Assembly (NCBI RefSeq): GCF_033568475.1
Contig: NC_133122.1
Location: 79,631,442-79,695,441 of the forward strand
Source of the DNA: Henckelia pumila
Taxonomy: Eukaryota > Streptophyta > Magnoliopsida > Lamiales > Gesneriaceae
Direction: 5' to 3'
Length of the DNA: 64,000 nt
The position numbers and the translations under genes are program-made. Below the pieces are notes generated by a model. The model was not told the origin of the DNA. It was given only the letters and a program-made list of their open reading frames with translations, and made no database searches. The stretch's first letter is position 1; every line of letters begins with the position of its first letter. Below are positions 60,513 through 64,000 of the stretch, one piece after another.

Positions 60513-61654
60513 ATCTCATTCACAAAATTGCAAGAATAACCATCTCTATCAAGCATAGAAACAGAAATAATGTTTTTAATCAAATCTGGAACAAATAAAA
60601 CATCTCTCAAAAGTAACTTAAAATTGTTCTGCAAAATTAAATAAACATCTCCCACAGCTTTAGCTTCAACTCTGGAACCATTTCCGAGCCTCAGCTGGGT
60701 CTCACCCATTCTAAGCTTGCGACTTCTTGTCATCACCTGCAAATCATTGCAAATGTGAGATCCACATCCGGTATCCAATACCCAAGATGTAGTATTAAGT
60801 GAAACATTTATTTCAATATAGAACATACCCTTCGCAGTTCGCAACTGCTCTAGATATTCCTTGCAGTTACGCTTCCAATGACCGGGCTTCTTGCAGTAAT
60901 GGCAAACATCCTTGGACTTTTCCATGTTTGAAGCCTTTGTCTTGTACTTCTTCTCGGGTTCGGTTTTCTTGGGTGGGGCAGAACGTTTCTTACCCTTTGT
61001 ACTTGGCCCCTTCTTAGCAGAAGAAGAGGAGCCCACCAAGAAAGCCGGTTTATCCTTCTTTAAAGTGGATTCATATGTTACAAGCATATTGACCATCTCT
61101 TCAAGGGAGGCCTCTATCTTGTTCATATTGAAATTCACCACAAATCCGTCAAACAAAGAAGGAAGAGATAGAAGTAGTAAGTCCACGTTGAGTTCATGCT
61201 CCAACACCAAATCAAGCGTTACCAACTTCTATATGAGCCAAATCACTCGTACCCCATGATCACGGACCGAAGTCCCTTCACGCATGCGACACGTCATTAG
61301 CTCTTTTACAGTAGCGAACCTTTCAGCTCTCGATTGAGCCCCAAAAAGTTCCTTGAGTTGTACGTGAATGTCAGCAGCATTCACAGTATCCTCAAATCGC
61401 CTCTGGAGTTCATCAGACATCGAGGCTTGCATATATCATTTGGCCTTGATATCATGGTCCCACCATGTATCAAGTTTGGCTAACTCTTCGGGACTTATGT
61501 CAGCTGGTGCTTCCTTCGGAGGAGATTTTTCTAACACGTAGAGCATCTTCTCCGAAGTCAAGACAATCTTCAACTTACGGAACCATTCCGTATAGTTTGC
61601 GCCAGTCAATTTATTTTGTTCGAGGATCGAGAAAAGTGGATTACGCGAATTCAT
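60485..61654 (-). pseudogene. E5 gag and protease
   Basis: Likely start is ATG at 61654 (MNSRNPLFSILEQNKLTG; an upstream in-frame ATG at 61684 is less family-like). In-frame TGA (61438-61436) and TAG (61231-61229) break gag. Then a Lys/Ser-rich linker, zinc knuckle CHYCKKPGHWKRNC and protease WVLDTGCGSHICNDLQ with D-T-G. A frameshift at about 60485-60540 separates it from the integrase frame. Confidence 0.9.
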
Positions 61655-61689
61655 CTTTATGAAATACTGAAAAGAAACAGACAAATATC

Positions 61690-63438
61690 AGTGATTGTTT
61701 AATTAATTTACTAAGACATAAAATAGGCAAAATTTATTTTATGAATCTCACTCCCACTATTTTAACGATTTCACTACCCTATAGTGAAAACGGAAAACTG
61801 TTTTCCTTAGTGAGAACATGGAGTCCAATTGACAAACTATGGTCCCGAATAATATCAGCCAACCATAATTTTCAAAAGGTAGAGCCCAATTGCTTCCAAA
61901 GCAACCTCCACGTTTTTACCTCATGTCCAATAAGGGCCCAATAATATGACGCCGTTTATTGTGACATGTCAAGATGACCCATCAATATTAAGTTGTGATG
62001 GACGGTCGCCATGTGGATCCCCCAATAATATGAGCCGATCCCATGGGAGTTCCACCCAACTTACAACATGTGTCGATCCAATGTACAACTTTCCGACGAA
62101 CGGGCCCCCCCAATAATATGAGCCGAACCATATCCGCGGGTAGCATCTCATACATTGATCGTTGATGGAAGGTAGGAACATTTAAACAATTTTAAATTTC
62201 CTTTATTTATCTTGATATCAATTTTAAATCATATTTAAAATGAGGGATTTTAATTTTGAAAATTTGTCTCATCATTTTAAAATTTTGTATGCTTGCCGGA
62301 TTCACACAATTTAGTCTAAAACATACAACAATAATATCATATATTATATAGGATGATCGATTCCATTTCTAATCGACCCGTGGTTGCCAATCACGAGTCT
62401 TAGTCCAATCCTAGGTAATATGCAGTATGCAATGCAATCCTATTACATTGTGCTTCCAATTTACATTTCTTCAGTCTTTATTGTCTGCTGGGCCCACCTC
62501 CGTCTTCAAATCTTCATCTCCCACTAAGTCTAATGTATTTACAATAAATAACCATGACAAATAGGGGATACATTTCAAGGGGTGGGAACGGGCCATAAAC
62601 CAGGCCCACTTTTATTACATATGACAATTCATATTGGGCCATAAACCAGGCCCATTAATAAATCCAACAACAATAAAAACAAATGTAAATTCCTAACATA
62701 CACCTACAAAATTGGTCATGGCAATCGATCATCCTTATCCAATAACTTTTAATTCAAAATTAATTTATTGGATAACATGCAATGGCAATTTAAATTAAAA
62801 GGATAAAATCATATTCCATATATAAAATCTTATTTTACATACAAAATCATATTTTATCTTTTTATCAAATAAAATCATATTTTACATATAAAATCCAATT
62901 TTATACATAAAATCATATTTTACTCAATATATCCATAAGATCATATCTTATCATCAATTGTACCAAAAATAATTAATTTCATAAAATCTGATTTAACGGA
63001 TAAAATTTATAAATTTTCCAAAAATTCAAATTTATCCAAAAATCAATTTTAAAATTTTCGGACTTGAACAATTCGATCCGACGCCTCGTGGACCAATCAA
63101 AAACAATTTTTGATCGGACCAAAAATAGAATTTTAACATATTAAAATTTTAATTTTAAAAATTAAAAATTAATTTTTCCGCGGGCCGCCCGGGACGTTCC
63201 CGGGTTGCCCGCGCCCCAAAAGGGCTCGGGCCGAGCAGCGACGATCGCTGCCCTGGGCAGCGCCGTGCACCGCCCTGGGCAGCGACTCTCGCTGCCCCCC
63301 GGGTAGCGATCCAATCGCTGCCCATGTTTTTGCCCGAAAAATTTTTAATTTAAAAAAAAATTTATTTTGTTTCAAAAACCGAGGCTTAAATTTTTTTTGT
63401 ATAATCGATTAATTTAATCGCTTGATCTGAGCAACCTG
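61690..63438 (-). other. E5 leader between primer site and gag
   Basis: About 1.75 kb without coding frames. Near the primer site is a GC-rich, hairpin-dense block (63176-63323). Nearer gag are three copies of a CCCAATAATATGA word at 61937, 62022 and 62109 (85-87 bases apart), possibly dimerisation or packaging elements. Remainder AT-rich. Confidence 0.75.
63176..63323 (-). repeat. GC-rich hairpin block in the E5 leader
   Basis: Repeated GGGCAGCG/CGCTGCCC words form short stems, for example an exact 9-bp stem at 63277-63285 with 63289-63297. The surrounding leader is very AT-rich. Confidence 0.85.
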
Positions 63439-63450
63439 GCTCTGATACCA
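63439..63450 (-). other. E5 primer-binding site (initiator Met tRNA)
   Basis: The minus strand reads TGGTATCAGAGC one base after the LTR end (CCAACA). Confidence 0.92.
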
Positions 63451-63451
63451 C

Positions 63452-64000
63452 TGTTGGAGAACGGCGATCAGATCAATCAGAATTGATACCCGGTGCAGCG
63501 GAAGTTTAAAAATTTTATATGGAACGATTCCATAATGGGTATCAAAACCTTACGATTAAATTGTGTGTGTAAAAATTAAATAACAATTATAAATTTTTAC
63601 CTCCAATCTCGAATCGAGATTATGGACACCAACAGATTTCTCTGCTCTTGTTGTATCTCCCAGGAACTGATGGACGAACTGTTCTTCAATCAGGTCCACG
63701 AACAGAGATTTAATCCCTCTGATAGATTGCACTAGAAAATCTATCAGAAGTTTCTACGAAGAGAATTAACGAATTTGATCCGTTAAACCAGAATGTAATT
63801 CAAAATTCACAGGCTGGATTTTTCCTGAGCAGAGGGGAGGAGGGCGGCCACTGTTAGAGAGAAAACTAGGGTTTTTCAAAAATTGTGACCTGTTGTGTGT
63901 AATTTCTGTACTGCAATAACTTATTTATAATGTGGGCTGCTAACAGCTTAGGGCCCATTAGTCATAAGTTCAAGCCTGACAAGCAAAGCCCGCATGTTCA
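63452..64000 (-). repeat. E5 5' LTR, cut by window edge
   Basis: Matches the 3' LTR from 55886 with about seven differences over 549 bases, mostly transitions. Confidence 0.9.

Larger units (their letters stand above)
55886..64000 (-). mobile_element. E5: young Ty1/copia element (continues past right edge)
   Basis: In minus orientation: 5' LTR (from beyond 64000 to 63452), primer site (63450-63439), a 1.8-kb leader, gag-pol (61654-57741), polypurine tract (about 57742-57727), and 3' LTR (57726-55886). Gag-PR-IN-RT-RH order identifies copia. The two LTRs differ at about seven positions over the ~549 overlapping bases, the smallest divergence in the window, so it is the youngest insertion. Left target flank is GATTC (55881-55885). 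Confidence 0.9.

Noticed and set aside
63169-63375. 68-codon minus-strand frame in the GC-rich leader block
   Set aside because: GC-rich hairpin repeats translate to Gly/Arg/Pro-rich peptide; it lies between primer site and gag in untranslated leader.
1-64000. A new defence, biosynthetic or signalling gene cluster
   Set aside because: Only two cellular genes are present and they are unrelated; all other coding regions belong to retrotransposons.

Overview
This window is nuclear DNA from a flowering plant, probably a eudicot. The evidence is split genes with plant-type AT-rich introns, a land-plant PL1 pectate lyase, a plant-type HGSNAT-like membrane protein, and many LTR retrotransposons of the Tekay-like chromovirus, Athila and Ty1/copia types. 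I see no bacterial genes, operons, rRNA or tRNA genes, or CRISPR. The species cannot be fixed from sequence alone.

Layout. (1) 35-2258, minus: the 5' ten exons of an HGSNAT-like acetyltransferase gene that runs off the left edge. (2) 2.3-11.6 kb: AT-rich intergenic DNA holding small elements: a 108-bp tandem duplication, a perfect 32-bp hairpin, a tRNA-derived SINE with ~18-bp target duplications, a degenerate ~140-bp tandem array that received a 493-bp hAT-like element and a tail-only poly(A) retroposition, and a MITE. (3) 11619-14955, minus: a complete four-exon pectate lyase gene with a GC-AG first intron. (4) 15.5-18.9 kb: AT-rich DNA with a hairpin and probable copia relics. (5) 18864-64000: continuous LTR-retrotransposon nesting.

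The retroelement block. E1 (Tekay-like chromovirus, plus, 18864-33789) has two insertions in its gag: an Athila-like solo LTR (21672-22917, duplication GCTAT) and a minus-strand Athila derivative without RT, RNase H or integrase (23164-28865, duplication GGAAG). E1 is cut in its 3' LTR and joined to E2 (Athila, plus, 33790-41052). E2 is cut in its own 3' LTR by E6, a copia fragment (minus, 41053-41380). E6 is cut in RNase H by E3, a chromovirus in an LTR-body-LTR-body array (41381-50846). E3's second gag is cut by E4 (Athila, plus, 50847-55885), and E4's RNase H is cut by E5, a young Ty1/copia element (minus, 55886 to beyond the right edge). The outer parts of E2, E6, E3 and E4 should therefore lie to the right of the window. 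All retroelement coding regions carry stops or frameshifts; E5 is the least damaged.

The two cellular genes look intact and unrelated. I found no convincing new multi-gene system. The best leads are non-coding: CpG-rich hairpin clusters in the LTRs or leaders of otherwise unrelated retroelement families, a conserved repeat upstream of the polypurine tract in two Athila elements, and tandem-array units that act as internal empty sites dating two insertions.
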